Source of the DNA: Aldersonia sp036524855
GTDB lineage: Bacteria > Actinomycetota > Actinomycetes > Mycobacteriales > Mycobacteriaceae
NCBI GenBank assembly: GCA_036524855.1
Contig: DATDBL010000130.1
Location: forward strand, 62,001 to 126,000
Direction of reading: 5' to 3'
Length of the DNA stretch: 64,000 nt
In this document: positions 46,603-54,682 of the stretch, piece by piece
How positions within the stretch are numbered: position 1 is the first letter of the stretch
Layout of the letters: each line of letters opens with the position of its first letter
Position numbers and translations under genes: made by a program
Notes under the pieces: generated by a model
Database searches by the model: none
Told to the model about the DNA's origin: nothing
Seen by the model: only the letters and a program-made list of their open reading frames with translations

Positions 46603-47262
46603 GTGCGCGTAGCTGTGGTGGAGGACGACGACGGGGTCGGCGACGCGCTGGTCGAGTCGCTGCGCTCGCGTCGGATCGAGTGCGAGCGGATGCGCTGCGG
46701 GGCCGACATCCTCACCCACCATCGCGGCTTCGATGCGGTGCTGCTCGACCTGGGCCTGCCCGACCTCGACGGTCTGCAGGTGCTGCGCCGACTGCGCGAG
46801 GTCAGTGCGGTCCCGGTGGTGATCCTGACCGCGCGCAGCGACGAGCGTTCCGTGGTGCGGGGTCTGCGCGGCGGCGCCGACGACTACCTCGTGAAGCCAC
46901 CGCGGATCGCGGAGTTGATGGCGCGGATCGAGAGCGTGACGCGCCGGGCCGCCGTCGCGACGACGGATCCGGGTCGCGTCGTGGTCACCGGCGACGTCCG
47001 CGTCGACCTGGCCGCCCGCACGGTCGAGGTGGCCGGGGAGCCGGTCGCGTTGACGCAGAAGGAGTTCGAGTTGGTCGAGGTGCTCGTCGAGCAACCGGGG
47101 GCCGCGGTCAGCCGACAACAGCTGATGGACCGGATCTGGGGTGACGCGTTCGTCGCCGTGTCGCGGACTCTCGACGTGCACATGACCGGGCTGCGCGCCA
47201 AGCTGAACCGCCCCGGCCTCATCGCCACCATTCGCGGCTACGGGTACCGGTGGGGGTCGTGA
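46603..47262 (+). CDS. Two-component response regulator, OmpR/PhoB family
   Basis: 219 residues with a receiver domain (acidic patch EDDD at 8-10, phosphoacceptor D49 in VLLDLGLPD, T in ILTARS, K in LVKPP) and a C-terminal winged helix (LTQKEFELVEVLVEQPGAAV, then TLDVHMTGLRAKL and TIRGYGYRW). GTG start behind GGGAGG. It precedes its histidine kinase by 13 bases. Confidence 0.95.
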   Translation: MRVAVVEDDDGVGDALVESLRSRRIECERMRCGADILTHHRGFDAVLLDLGLPDLDGLQVLRRLREVSAVPVVILTARSDERSVVRGLRGGADDYLVKPPRIAELMARIESVTRRAAVATTDPGRVVVTGDVRVDLAARTVEVAGEPVALTQKEFELVEVLVEQPGAAVSRQQLMDRIWGDAFVAVSRTLDVHMTGLRAKLNRPGLIATIRGYGYRWGS

Positions 47263-47275
47263 AGGTGAGGCCGGG

Positions 47276-48700
47276 ATGCGCCGGCGGCTGCTGATCGCGC
47301 TGACCGTGTTCGCGGCGGTCGCGGTGTTCGGATTCGCGATCCCGCTGGCGGCGACGCTGGCCACCAACCGCACCCAGCAGTTGGTGCTCGCCCGATCCGG
47401 CGACGCCGAGCGCTTCGCCAGCCTCGCCGACGCCGAGGTCGCGACCGGTCGGGCGGGCGACCTCGCCGCCGAGTTGGCTCGCTACCGCGAGGTGTACGGG
47501 GAGAACGTCGTGGTCGTCGACACCCGCGGCGCGGCCCGGCACAACGCCGGCGTCGACATCGGTGCCCCCGATGTGGTCCGCGCGATCGAGGCGGCCCGGC
47601 GCAACCTGCCACCCGATCCGGTCGAGCGGCTCACGCCGTGGAGCACGCCGACGTTGCTGGTCGCGCGGCCGGTCGGGACGGGGCTGCAGGTGAACGGCGC
47701 CGTCGTGATCGAGGCGTCGACCGCCCGTGCCCGTGCCGACATCGCGCGCGACTGGTGGTGGGTCGCGGCGGGGGCGGTCGCGGCGATGGCGCTGTTCACC
47801 GTCCTGGCACTGACCCTGAGCCGCTGGGTGCTTCGACCGCTCGCGGCGCTATCGGATGCGGTCGCCCACCTCGCCGCGCAGCTGCCGAAGCCGCGCGCCA
47901 CCGCCCCGGAGGCGAGCATCGCGACCCGGCACGGCGGCCCGGCCGAGATCCGTGCCGTCGCCGAGTCGTTCGACGCGATGGCGCTCGCGGTGGTCGACTC
48001 GGCCGACGCGCAGCGCCAACTGGTCGCCGACACCGCGCATGCGATGCGCAACCCGCTCGCCGCGTTGTCCATCCGGCTCGATTCGCTCGAACCGGAGGTC
48101 GGCGCGGACGGACGCGCGACGTTTGCCGGGGCGACCCGGGAGGTCGAGCGGCTCACCGCGCTGCTCGACGGCCTGCTCGACCTGGCCGTCGCCGAGTCGG
48201 TGCCCGAGTTCGACCCCGCGCGCACGTCGCCGACCGAGGGGCAGGCGTGTGACGCGGTGCAGGTCGTCGCCGATCGGTTCGACGCGTGGAACAGCGCATT
48301 CGTCGACGCGGATGTGACCCTGTCGGTCGAGGACGGCCCGACGCACGCCGAGACGGCGGCGCCCGCCGATGTCCTCGCGCAGATCCTCGACGTCGCGTTG
48401 AGCAATTCCTGCCGCTACGCCGGAGCCGGCGCGCACACCCGCATTGCGGTCGAGACCGTCGGCGAGTTCGTCGACGTGCGCGTCAGCGACGACGGGATCG
48501 GCGTGCCCGCCGACGAGCTCGACCGGCTCACCACCCGCTTCTTCCGCGGCGCGGCCGCCGGCGGAGCGGGGACCGGATCGGGGCTCGGGCTGCCGATCTT
48601 CGCGGCGCTCACCGCATCGCAGCACGGCAGCACGCGGATCGAGCGGGTCGACCCACACGGCCTCGCGGTGATCGCCAGCCTGCCGGCGGTGCGATCGTGA
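47276..48700 (+). CDS. Sensor histidine kinase
   Basis: 474 residues. An N-terminal membrane segment (about 5-30), an extracytoplasmic domain of about 130 residues, a second membrane segment (WWWVAAGAVAAMALFTVLAL near 165) and a HAMP-like linker. The dimerisation domain has the phosphorylated histidine H255 in DTAHAMRNPLAAL, and the ATPase domain shows N, VSDDGIGVP and GTGSGLGLP. Its stop overlaps the TAXI-protein gene by four bases, so the sensor and a periplasmic binding protein are co-produced. Confidence 0.95.
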   Translation: MRRRLLIALTVFAAVAVFGFAIPLAATLATNRTQQLVLARSGDAERFASLADAEVATGRAGDLAAELARYREVYGENVVVVDTRGAARHNAGVDIGAPDVVRAIEAARRNLPPDPVERLTPWSTPTLLVARPVGTGLQVNGAVVIEASTARARADIARDWWWVAAGAVAAMALFTVLALTLSRWVLRPLAALSDAVAHLAAQLPKPRATAPEASIATRHGGPAEIRAVAESFDAMALAVVDSADAQRQLVADTAHAMRNPLAALSIRLDSLEPEVGADGRATFAGATREVERLTALLDGLLDLAVAESVPEFDPARTSPTEGQACDAVQVVADRFDAWNSAFVDADVTLSVEDGPTHAETAAPADVLAQILDVALSNSCRYAGAGAHTRIAVETVGEFVDVRVSDDGIGVPADELDRLTTRFFRGAAAGGAGTGSGLGLPIFAALTASQHGSTRIERVDPHGLAVIASLPAVRS

Positions 48701-49605
48701 GCATCGACCGGCGCGGGTTTCTCGCCGGCGCCGGGGCCCTGACACTCGCCGCGCTCGCCGGCTGCGGATTCGGCGCGGACACCCCGACCGTCCGGCTCGG
48801 CGCGGGGGAACGCGGCGGGCTGTACTACGCGTTCGCGGGCCTGCTCGCCGCGGCCGGCGGGGCCATCGTTCGGGTCGAGCCGGTCACCACCGCCGGGTCG
48901 CGGGAGAACCTCGACCTGCTCGCCGTCGGCACAGTCGACGCCGCGCTCGCCCTCGCCGACTCGATCCGTCCCGACGACGACGTGCGCGCGCTCGGCCGGG
49001 TGTACGAGAACTACCTGCAACTCGCCGTCCGGGCCGACAGCCCGATCGGCACCGTCGCCGACCTGCGCGGTCGGCGGATGAATCTCGGCGCGGTAGGGTC
49101 CGGGGCGGCCCGCACGGGGGAGCGGTTGTTGCTGGTCGCGGGCCTGGACCCCGCCGCGGACGTGTCGGTGACGCACCTGCCGCTGCAGCAGGCGGTCGCC
49201 GCGCTCGACGAGGGCACCGTCGACGCGATGCTCTGGGCCGGCGGCGTGCCGACCATCGCGCTCATGCTGCCCGAGGGCCTGCGTCTGGTCCCGCTCGGCG
49301 AACTGGTGGACCCGATGCGGGCACGGTTCGGACCGTTCTACGACCCCGTCCGGGTGCCTGCCGGGGCGTACCCCGGGGTAGCGGGAGTCGCGACCATCGG
49401 GGTGCCGAACTTCCTGTTGTGCCGGCCCGGCATGCGCGACGCGACCGCACAGGCGCTGGTCGGGCTGCTCCTCGCCGACGCACATGCGCTGGTTCCCGAC
49501 GAGGCGGCGGGGACGCAGTTCCTCGACGGTCGCTCGCTGATCGCGACCGGCGACATACCGCTACATCCCGGCGCCGTCGAGGCGTATCGCCGCTGGCACG
49601 GCTAG
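48697..49605 (+). CDS. TAXI-family solute-binding lipoprotein
   Basis: 302 residues starting with a twin-arginine-like signal (MSIDRRGFLAGAGAL) and a lipobox LAALAGC, so it is exported and lipid-anchored. The body matches TRAP-associated extracytoplasmic immunogenic (TAXI) proteins: RLGAGERGGLYYAFAG, VTTAGSRENLDLLAVG and VDAMLWAGGVPT. No TRAP membrane subunits are nearby, so it may deliver a ligand signal to the co-transcribed histidine kinase. Confidence 0.88.
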   Translation: MSIDRRGFLAGAGALTLAALAGCGFGADTPTVRLGAGERGGLYYAFAGLLAAAGGAIVRVEPVTTAGSRENLDLLAVGTVDAALALADSIRPDDDVRALGRVYENYLQLAVRADSPIGTVADLRGRRMNLGAVGSGAARTGERLLLVAGLDPAADVSVTHLPLQQAVAALDEGTVDAMLWAGGVPTIALMLPEGLRLVPLGELVDPMRARFGPFYDPVRVPAGAYPGVAGVATIGVPNFLLCRPGMRDATAQALVGLLLADAHALVPDEAAGTQFLDGRSLIATGDIPLHPGAVEAYRRWHG

Positions 49606-49617
49606 CGACGGCCGCAT

Positions 49618-49646
49618 TTGGCCGGGTCCGCGAATGCGAGTACAGT
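49618..49646 (+). promoter_or_regulatory. Candidate promoter of infA and the alpha operon
   Basis: TTGGCC at 49618-49623, 17 bases, then TACAGT at 49641-49646. The leader to infA is about 140 bases. Confidence 0.5.
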
Positions 49647-49793
49647 TGATCAGCGGTGCGCGCTGCGCGCCGGTTGTCTGTGTGCCCTGATCCGGAGGTC
49701 TTCCGGCGGGCGCGGGGGGCCGGGCACGGTGCGGATCACGGTAGCGGAACAACCGAGCAACCAACCAGGCCACAGGCCGGGATCGCGGAGGAT

Positions 49794-50015
49794 ATGGCGA
49801 AGAAAGACGGGGCCATCGAGGTCGAGGGACGGGTGGTCGAACCACTGCCCAATGCGATGTTTCGCATCGAGCTGGAGAACGGGCACAAGGTTCTCGCGCA
49901 CATCAGCGGAAAGATGCGTCAGCACTACATTCGCATCCTTCCCGAAGACCGGGTCGTCGTCGAGCTTTCGCCCTACGACCTGTCGCGCGGGCGCATCGTC
50001 TACCGCTACAAGTAG
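49794..50015 (+). CDS. infA: Translation initiation factor IF-1
   Basis: 73 residues, the standard length ([20 protein letters not shown]), an OB-fold with [20 protein letters not shown]. It binds the ribosomal A-site during initiation. GGAGGA precedes the ATG. The longer open frame upstream is not IF-1-like. Confidence 0.99.
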
Positions 50016-50045
50016 AAAAACCCCAACGACACAGAACGGATCGAC

Positions 50046-50159
50046 GTGAAGGTTCAGCCGAGCGTCAAGCCGATCTGCGAGAAGTGCAAGGTGATCCGGC
50101 GTAACGGCCGGGTCATGGTGATCTGCGACAACCTGCGCCACAAGCAGCGTCAGGGCTGA
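50046..50159 (+). CDS. rpmJ: 50S ribosomal protein L36
   Basis: 37 codons from GTG (MKVQPSVKPICEKCKVIRRN). Three cysteines and a histidine for zinc are kept (CEKC, then C and H in VICDNLRHKQRQG). It is shorter than usual gene-calling cut-offs. It lies 30 bases after infA. Confidence 0.97.
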   Translation: MKVQPSVKPICEKCKVIRRNGRVMVICDNLRHKQRQG

Positions 50160-50341
50160 TCGCCACGCGCCGATCGACGATCGGGTTGGTGAAGCACTGC
50201 AACACTGAAGAACAACAGAAGACCTTCCAGCACCAGCTACCTATTCGAGGTAGTGCACCCCCGGACCGGAGGCCGGGGCCCCACCAGACGAGGGGACGGA
50301 CTGGGAGCAGACCTCCGCACAGGAAAAGGAAACACTGCCAC

Positions 50342-50713
50342 ATGGCTCGTCTCATGGGCGTCGATCTGCCGCGCGAGAAGCGCATGGAGATCGCACTCAC
50401 CTACATCTACGGCATCGGTCGCACCCGGTCGCACGAGATCCTCGACGCCACCGGGGTCAGCCCCGACCTGCGCGCCAAGGATCTCTCCGACGACGACCTG
50501 ACCAAGCTGCGCGACTACATCGAGCGCTCCGAGCTCAAGGTCGAGGGTGACCTGCGCCGCGAGGTACAGGCCGACATCCGGCGCAAGATCGAGATCGGCT
50601 GCTACCAGGGCCTGCGTCACCGTCGTGGCCTGCCCGTGCGCGGCCAGCGCACCAAGACCAATGCCCGTACCCGCAAGGGGCCCAAGCGCACCGTCGCCGG
50701 CAAGAAGAAGTAG
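50342..50713 (+). CDS. rpsM: 30S ribosomal protein S13
   Basis: 123 residues (MARLMGVDLPREKRMEIALT) with the C-terminal RGLPVRGQRTKTNARTRKGP that reaches the tRNAs. A 182-bp leader separates it from rpmJ; it contains a small hairpin CTACCT-5-AGGTAG (50237-50253) and no gene. Confidence 0.99.
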   Translation: MARLMGVDLPREKRMEIALTYIYGIGRTRSHEILDATGVSPDLRAKDLSDDDLTKLRDYIERSELKVEGDLRREVQADIRRKIEIGCYQGLRHRRGLPVRGQRTKTNARTRKGPKRTVAGKKK

Positions 50714-50722
50714 GGACCAGCA

Positions 50723-51136
50723 ATGCCTCCGAAGAGTCGGGCCGCGGGCCCGAAGAAGACCCAGAAGTCGCGGCGCAGGGAAAAGAAGAACGTCCCGCAC
50801 GGCAACGCGCACATCAAGAGCACGTTCAACAACACGATCGTGTCGATCACCGACCCGAACGGCAACGTCATCTCGTGGGCGTCGTCGGGTCACGTCGGCT
50901 TCAAGGGCTCGCGCAAGTCGACCCCGTTCGCCGCGCAACTCGCTGCCGAGAGCGCCGCCCGCAAGGCGCAGGAGCACGGCGTCAAGAAGGTCGACGTGTT
51001 CGTGAAGGGTCCCGGCTCCGGCCGCGAAACCGCGATCCGTTCGCTGCAGGCCGCCGGCCTCGAGGTCGGCACCATTTCCGATGTCACCCCGCAGCCGCAC
51101 AACGGCTGCCGTCCGCCCAAGCGGCGTCGCGTCTAG
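50723..51136 (+). CDS. rpsK: 30S ribosomal protein S11
   Basis: 137 residues with NVPHGNAHIKSTFNNTIVSI, GRETAIRSLQAAGLEV and the terminal DVTPQPHNGCRPPKRRRV. S11 forms the platform near the E-site. rpsD follows after 23 bases. Confidence 0.99.
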   Translation: MPPKSRAAGPKKTQKSRRREKKNVPHGNAHIKSTFNNTIVSITDPNGNVISWASSGHVGFKGSRKSTPFAAQLAAESAARKAQEHGVKKVDVFVKGPGSGRETAIRSLQAAGLEVGTISDVTPQPHNGCRPPKRRRV

Positions 51137-51159
51137 CGCGGGAAGGAAGCGAAGAGAAC

Positions 51160-51765
51160 ATGGCTCGGTATACCGGCCCCATCACCCGCAAGTCGCGTCG
51201 CCTGCGTGTCGACCTCGTCGGCGGCGACCAAGCGTTCGAGCGTCGCCCCTACCCGCCCGGCCAGCACGGCCGAGCGCGGATCAAGGAGAGCGAGTACCTG
51301 CTGCAGCTGCAGGAGAAGCAGAAGGCACGCTTCACCTACGGCGTCATGGAGAAGCAGTTCAGCCGCTACTACAAGGAAGCGAACCGGCAGAAGGGCAAGA
51401 CCGGTGAGAACCTGCTCCGGCTGCTCGAGACCCGCCTCGACAACGTGGTCTACCGCGCCGGCCTCGCCCGCACCCGCCGCCAAGCGCGCCAACTCGTCAG
51501 CCACGGGCACTTCCTGGTGAACGACAAGGCCGTCAACGTGCCCAGCTACCGCGTCTCCCAGTACGACATCGTCGATGTCAAGGAGAAGTCGTTGGCCACG
51601 CTGCCGTTCCAGATCGCGCGCGAGACGCACGGCGACCGCCCCGTTCCCGGCTGGCTACAGGTCATCCCCGGCCGGCTGCGGATCCTGGTCCACCAGGAGC
51701 CCGAGCGGGCCCAGATCGTCGTGCCGCTGTCCGAACAGCTCATCGTCGAGTACTACTCGAAGTAA
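51160..51765 (+). CDS. rpsD: 30S ribosomal protein S4
   Basis: 201 residues from ATG (MARYTGPITRKSRRLRVDLV). It lacks the N-terminal zinc cysteines (C- form). The S4 RNA-binding domain is RLDNVVYRAGLARTRRQARQ. S4 starts 30S assembly and represses the alpha operon in some bacteria. A terminator-like hairpin begins at its stop codon. Confidence 0.99.
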   Translation: MARYTGPITRKSRRLRVDLVGGDQAFERRPYPPGQHGRARIKESEYLLQLQEKQKARFTYGVMEKQFSRYYKEANRQKGKTGENLLRLLETRLDNVVYRAGLARTRRQARQLVSHGHFLVNDKAVNVPSYRVSQYDIVDVKEKSLATLPFQIARETHGDRPVPGWLQVIPGRLRILVHQEPERAQIVVPLSEQLIVEYYSK

Positions 51766-51793
51766 ACCCCCGGGGCGAAGCCCTTCGGGGGTT
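51765..51793 (+). terminator. Hairpin at the rpsD stop codon
   Basis: AACCCCCG pairs with CGGGGGTT, enclosing GGGC-GAA-GCCC and a two-base TT bulge. It overlaps the stop and is the first of a cluster of palindromes, so rpoA may depend partly on read-through or its own promoter. Confidence 0.6.
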
Positions 51794-51911
51794 CAATCCA
51801 AACAGTGGGGCGAAGCCCCTCCAGGCCCTTTCGGGGGTTCTCGGGGGCGGAGCCCCTGGGGTGAAGCCCCTCGAGGCCCTGTCGGGGGTCCTCGGGGCGG
51901 AGCCCCCGAGA
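51773..51911. repeat. Cluster of five short GGGGCG-AGCCCC palindromes between rpsD and rpoA
   Basis: The motif GGGGCGAAGCCCC and variants (GGGGCGGAGCCCC, GGGGTGAAGCCCC) occurs five times, separated by CTCGGGGG/GAGGCCCT-type linkers that themselves repeat. The cluster fills most of the 192-bp rpsD-rpoA gap. Confidence 0.85.
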
Positions 51912-51957
51912 GTGTGGACGTCAAATAGCGGGCGTCCGTAGAAGGAAGAAGAAACAA

Positions 51958-53013
51958 ATGCTCATTTCGCAGCGACCCACGTTGACCGAAGAGGTGCTGG
52001 CCGACAACCGGTCGAAGTTCGTCATCGAACCGCTCGAGCCCGGCTTCGGATACACGCTCGGCAACTCGCTTCGGCGCACGCTGCTCTCGTCGATTCCCGG
52101 CGCGGCCGTGACGAGCATCCGCATCGACGGTGTCCTGCACGAGTTCACCACCGTCCCCGGGGTGAAGGAAGACGTCACCGACATCATCCTGAACCTCAAG
52201 GGCCTCGTGGTCAGCTCCGAAGAGGACGAGCCGGTCACCATGTACGTGCGCAAGCAGGGCCCGGGCACCGTCACCGCCGGTGACATCGTCCCGCCCGCCG
52301 GCGTGACCGTGCACAACCCGGACATGCACATCGCGACCCTGAACGACAAGGGCAAGCTCGAGATCGAGCTCGTCGTCGAGCGCGGCCGCGGCTACGTGCC
52401 GGCGGTGCAGAACAAGGCCACCGGCGCCGAGATCGGCCGCATCCCGGTCGATTCGATCTATTCGCCGGTGCTCAAGGTGACCTACAAGGTCGAGGCGACG
52501 CGTGTCGAGCAGCGCACCGACTTCGACCGGTTGATTCTCGACGTCGAGACCAAGAACTCGATCACGTCGCGGGACGCGCTCGCCTCCGCGGGCAAGACCC
52601 TCGTCGAGTTGTTCGGTCTGGCACGCGAACTCAACGTCGAGGCGGAAGGCATCGAGATCGGCCCGTCGCCGGCCGAGGCCGACCACATCGCCTCCTTCGG
52701 GCTGCCGATCGAGGATCTCGACCTCACAGTGCGTTCGTACAACTGCCTCAAGCGCGAGGGTGTGCACACGGTCGGCGAGTTGGTTGCCCGCACCGAGTCC
52801 GACCTGCTCGACATCCGCAACTTCGGGCAGAAGTCGATCGACGAGGTGAAGGTCAAGCTGCACTCGCTGGGTCTGGCCCTCAAGGACAGCCCCGCCACGT
52901 TCGACCCGTCCAGCGTGGCCGGATACGACGCCGCCACCGGCACCTGGAGCGACACCGACGCCGGTTCGTTCGGCGACACCGACCAGGACTACGCCGAGAC
53001 CGAACAGCTCTGA
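51958..53013 (+). CDS. rpoA: DNA-directed RNA polymerase subunit alpha
   Basis: 351 residues (MLISQRPTLTEEVLADNRSK). N-terminal dimerisation domain with FVIEPLEPGFGYTLGNSLRR, and the C-terminal domain that contacts promoters and activators (LDLTVRSYNCLKREGVHTVG, then LLDIRNFGQKSIDEVKVKL). An acidic tail follows, as in other actinobacteria. Confidence 0.99.
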   Translation: MLISQRPTLTEEVLADNRSKFVIEPLEPGFGYTLGNSLRRTLLSSIPGAAVTSIRIDGVLHEFTTVPGVKEDVTDIILNLKGLVVSSEEDEPVTMYVRKQGPGTVTAGDIVPPAGVTVHNPDMHIATLNDKGKLEIELVVERGRGYVPAVQNKATGAEIGRIPVDSIYSPVLKVTYKVEATRVEQRTDFDRLILDVETKNSITSRDALASAGKTLVELFGLARELNVEAEGIEIGPSPAEADHIASFGLPIEDLDLTVRSYNCLKREGVHTVGELVARTESDLLDIRNFGQKSIDEVKVKLHSLGLALKDSPATFDPSSVAGYDAATGTWSDTDAGSFGDTDQDYAETEQL

Positions 53014-53046
53014 CGCGAGAGCTGTTCCCCGACAGGAGAAACCACA

Positions 53047-53709
53047 ATGCCCAAGCCCAAGAAGGGTGCCCGTCTCGGCGGGTCGGCGTCGCACCAGAAG
53101 GCGATCCTCGCCAACCTGGCCACGGCGCTGTTCGAGCACGACCGCATCACCACCACCGAGACCAAGGCGAAGATCCTGCGTCCCTACGCCGAGAAGCTGG
53201 TGACGCACGCCAAGGCAGGCACGCTCGCGCATCGTCGTGAGGTGCTCAAGGTGATCCGCAACAAGGACGTCGTTCACAAACTGTTCGCCGAGATCGGCCC
53301 GTCGTATGCGGACCGCGACGGCGGCTATACCCGGATCATCAAGACGATCCCGCGCAAGGGCGACAACGCCCCGATGGCGATCATCGAACTGGTTCAGGGC
53401 CCGACGGTGAGCTCCGAGGCGTCGCGCGCGACCCGCGTGGCTGCCTCGAAGAAGGCCGTGGCTGCCGCTCCGGGTCCTGCCGCTGCCGAGACCGCTGAGG
53501 CCGAGAATGTCGTCGCCGAGAATGTCGAGGCCGAGAATGTCGTCGCCGAGGTCGAGGCCGAGGCCGGCGACGCCGCGGTCGAGAACGCCGACGCGGTCGC
53601 CGAGGGCGTGACCGAGGAGTCCAGCGCGGCCGCCGCCAGCGACGCGGTCACCGAGACGCCCGCCGAGGCGGTCGAGGAGAGTGCGCGCGAGGACACCAAA
53701 GAGTCCTGA
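53047..53709 (+). CDS. rplQ: 50S ribosomal protein L17 with long acidic C-terminal extension
   Basis: 220 residues. The first 120 are L17 (MPKPKKGARLGGSASHQKAI, TKAKILRPYAEKLVTHAK). The last 90 are a repetitive Ala/Glu/Val tail (AENVVAENVEAENVVAEVEA) not needed for the fold. Actinobacterial L17 proteins often have such tails but of varying length. truA starts right after the stop. Confidence 0.97.
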   Translation: MPKPKKGARLGGSASHQKAILANLATALFEHDRITTTETKAKILRPYAEKLVTHAKAGTLAHRREVLKVIRNKDVVHKLFAEIGPSYADRDGGYTRIIKTIPRKGDNAPMAIIELVQGPTVSSEASRATRVAASKKAVAAAPGPAAAETAEAENVVAENVEAENVVAEVEAEAGDAAVENADAVAEGVTEESSAAAASDAVTETPAEAVEESAREDTKES

Positions 53710-53710
53710 G

Positions 53711-54682
53711 TTGGCTCACACAGACGAACCCGCCGTTCCCATCGGGGACGGCGGGTTCGCCCGTCTTCGCCTCGACATCGCCTACGACGGCACCGATTTC
53801 CACGGCTGGGCGCGCCAGCCGTGGCTGCGAACCGTGTGCGGTGTGCTCGAGGACGCGCTGTCCACGGTGCTGCGCGAACCTGTGATGCTGACCGTCGCGG
53901 GGCGCACGGACGCCGGCGTGCACGCGGAGGGGCAGGTCGCGCACTGCGATATCCGGGCCGGCGAACTCAGTGACCTCTCCGTACTGCCCGATCCACCGAA
54001 CCTGCTGCGCCGCCTCGCGCGATTCCTGCCGCCCGACGTGCGTATCACCGGGATCACCCCCGTGTCGGCCGAATTCGACGCCCGGTTCACCGCGATCCGG
54101 CGTCACTACGTCTACCGGCTGAGCACCGCGACCTTCGGCGTGCCGCCGTTGCAGACGCGCAGCCGGGTCGCCGTTCGGCGCCCCGTCGACGTCGACGGGA
54201 TGCGGGAGGCATCGGCGAAGCTGTTGGGGCTGTATGATTTCGCCGCGTTCTGCCGCCGCCGGGAGGGCGCGACAACGGTACGCGAGCTGCAGCGCTTCGA
54301 CTGGACCCACGAGGGTGACGACCTCGACGCGCACGTGGCCGCCGACGCGTTCTGCTGGTCGATGGTGCGCAGCCTCGTCGGTGCCATCCTCGCGGTCGGG
54401 GAGGGTCGGCGCACCCCGGAGTGGGTGGCCGGCCTCCTCGACGAACGGGAACGGTCGAGCGCCGTCACCGTCGCCCCGGCGCACGGGCTGAGCCTCGTGC
54501 GGATCGACTACCCGGTCGAGGCGGACTGGGCGGAGCGCAACTCGGTCACCCGCGACGTCCGATCCTCGGTCGGGTGTTGTGGAGCCGAGCTACCGGGAGA
54601 CTGGGGGCCGGGAGACTGGGGGCCGGGCGAAGGGGGACCGGGCGAGGGGATGCAGTCCGGCGACGCCGGAACGGACTCCTGA
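53711..54682 (+). CDS. truA: tRNA pseudouridine synthase A
   Basis: 323 residues from a TTG just after the rplQ stop. The catalytic aspartate is in VAGRTDAGVHAEGQV. Further family motifs: RHYVYRL and AFCWSMVRSLVGAIL. It makes pseudouridine at tRNA positions 38-40. The last 40 residues are a Gly/Pro/Trp-rich repeat (GDWGPGDWGPGEGGPGEG) that lies antisense to the end of the EamA gene. Confidence 0.95.
   Translation: MAHTDEPAVPIGDGGFARLRLDIAYDGTDFHGWARQPWLRTVCGVLEDALSTVLREPVMLTVAGRTDAGVHAEGQVAHCDIRAGELSDLSVLPDPPNLLRRLARFLPPDVRITGITPVSAEFDARFTAIRRHYVYRLSTATFGVPPLQTRSRVAVRRPVDVDGMREASAKLLGLYDFAAFCRRREGATTVRELQRFDWTHEGDDLDAHVAADAFCWSMVRSLVGAILAVGEGRRTPEWVAGLLDERERSSAVTVAPAHGLSLVRIDYPVEADWAERNSVTRDVRSSVGCCGAELPGDWGPGDWGPGEGGPGEGMQSGDAGTDS

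Noticed and set aside
51773..51911. Possible CRISPR array or small RNA cluster between rpsD and rpoA
   Set aside because: The units are 13-bp palindromes with similar linkers, not direct repeats with unique spacers, and no cas genes are near.
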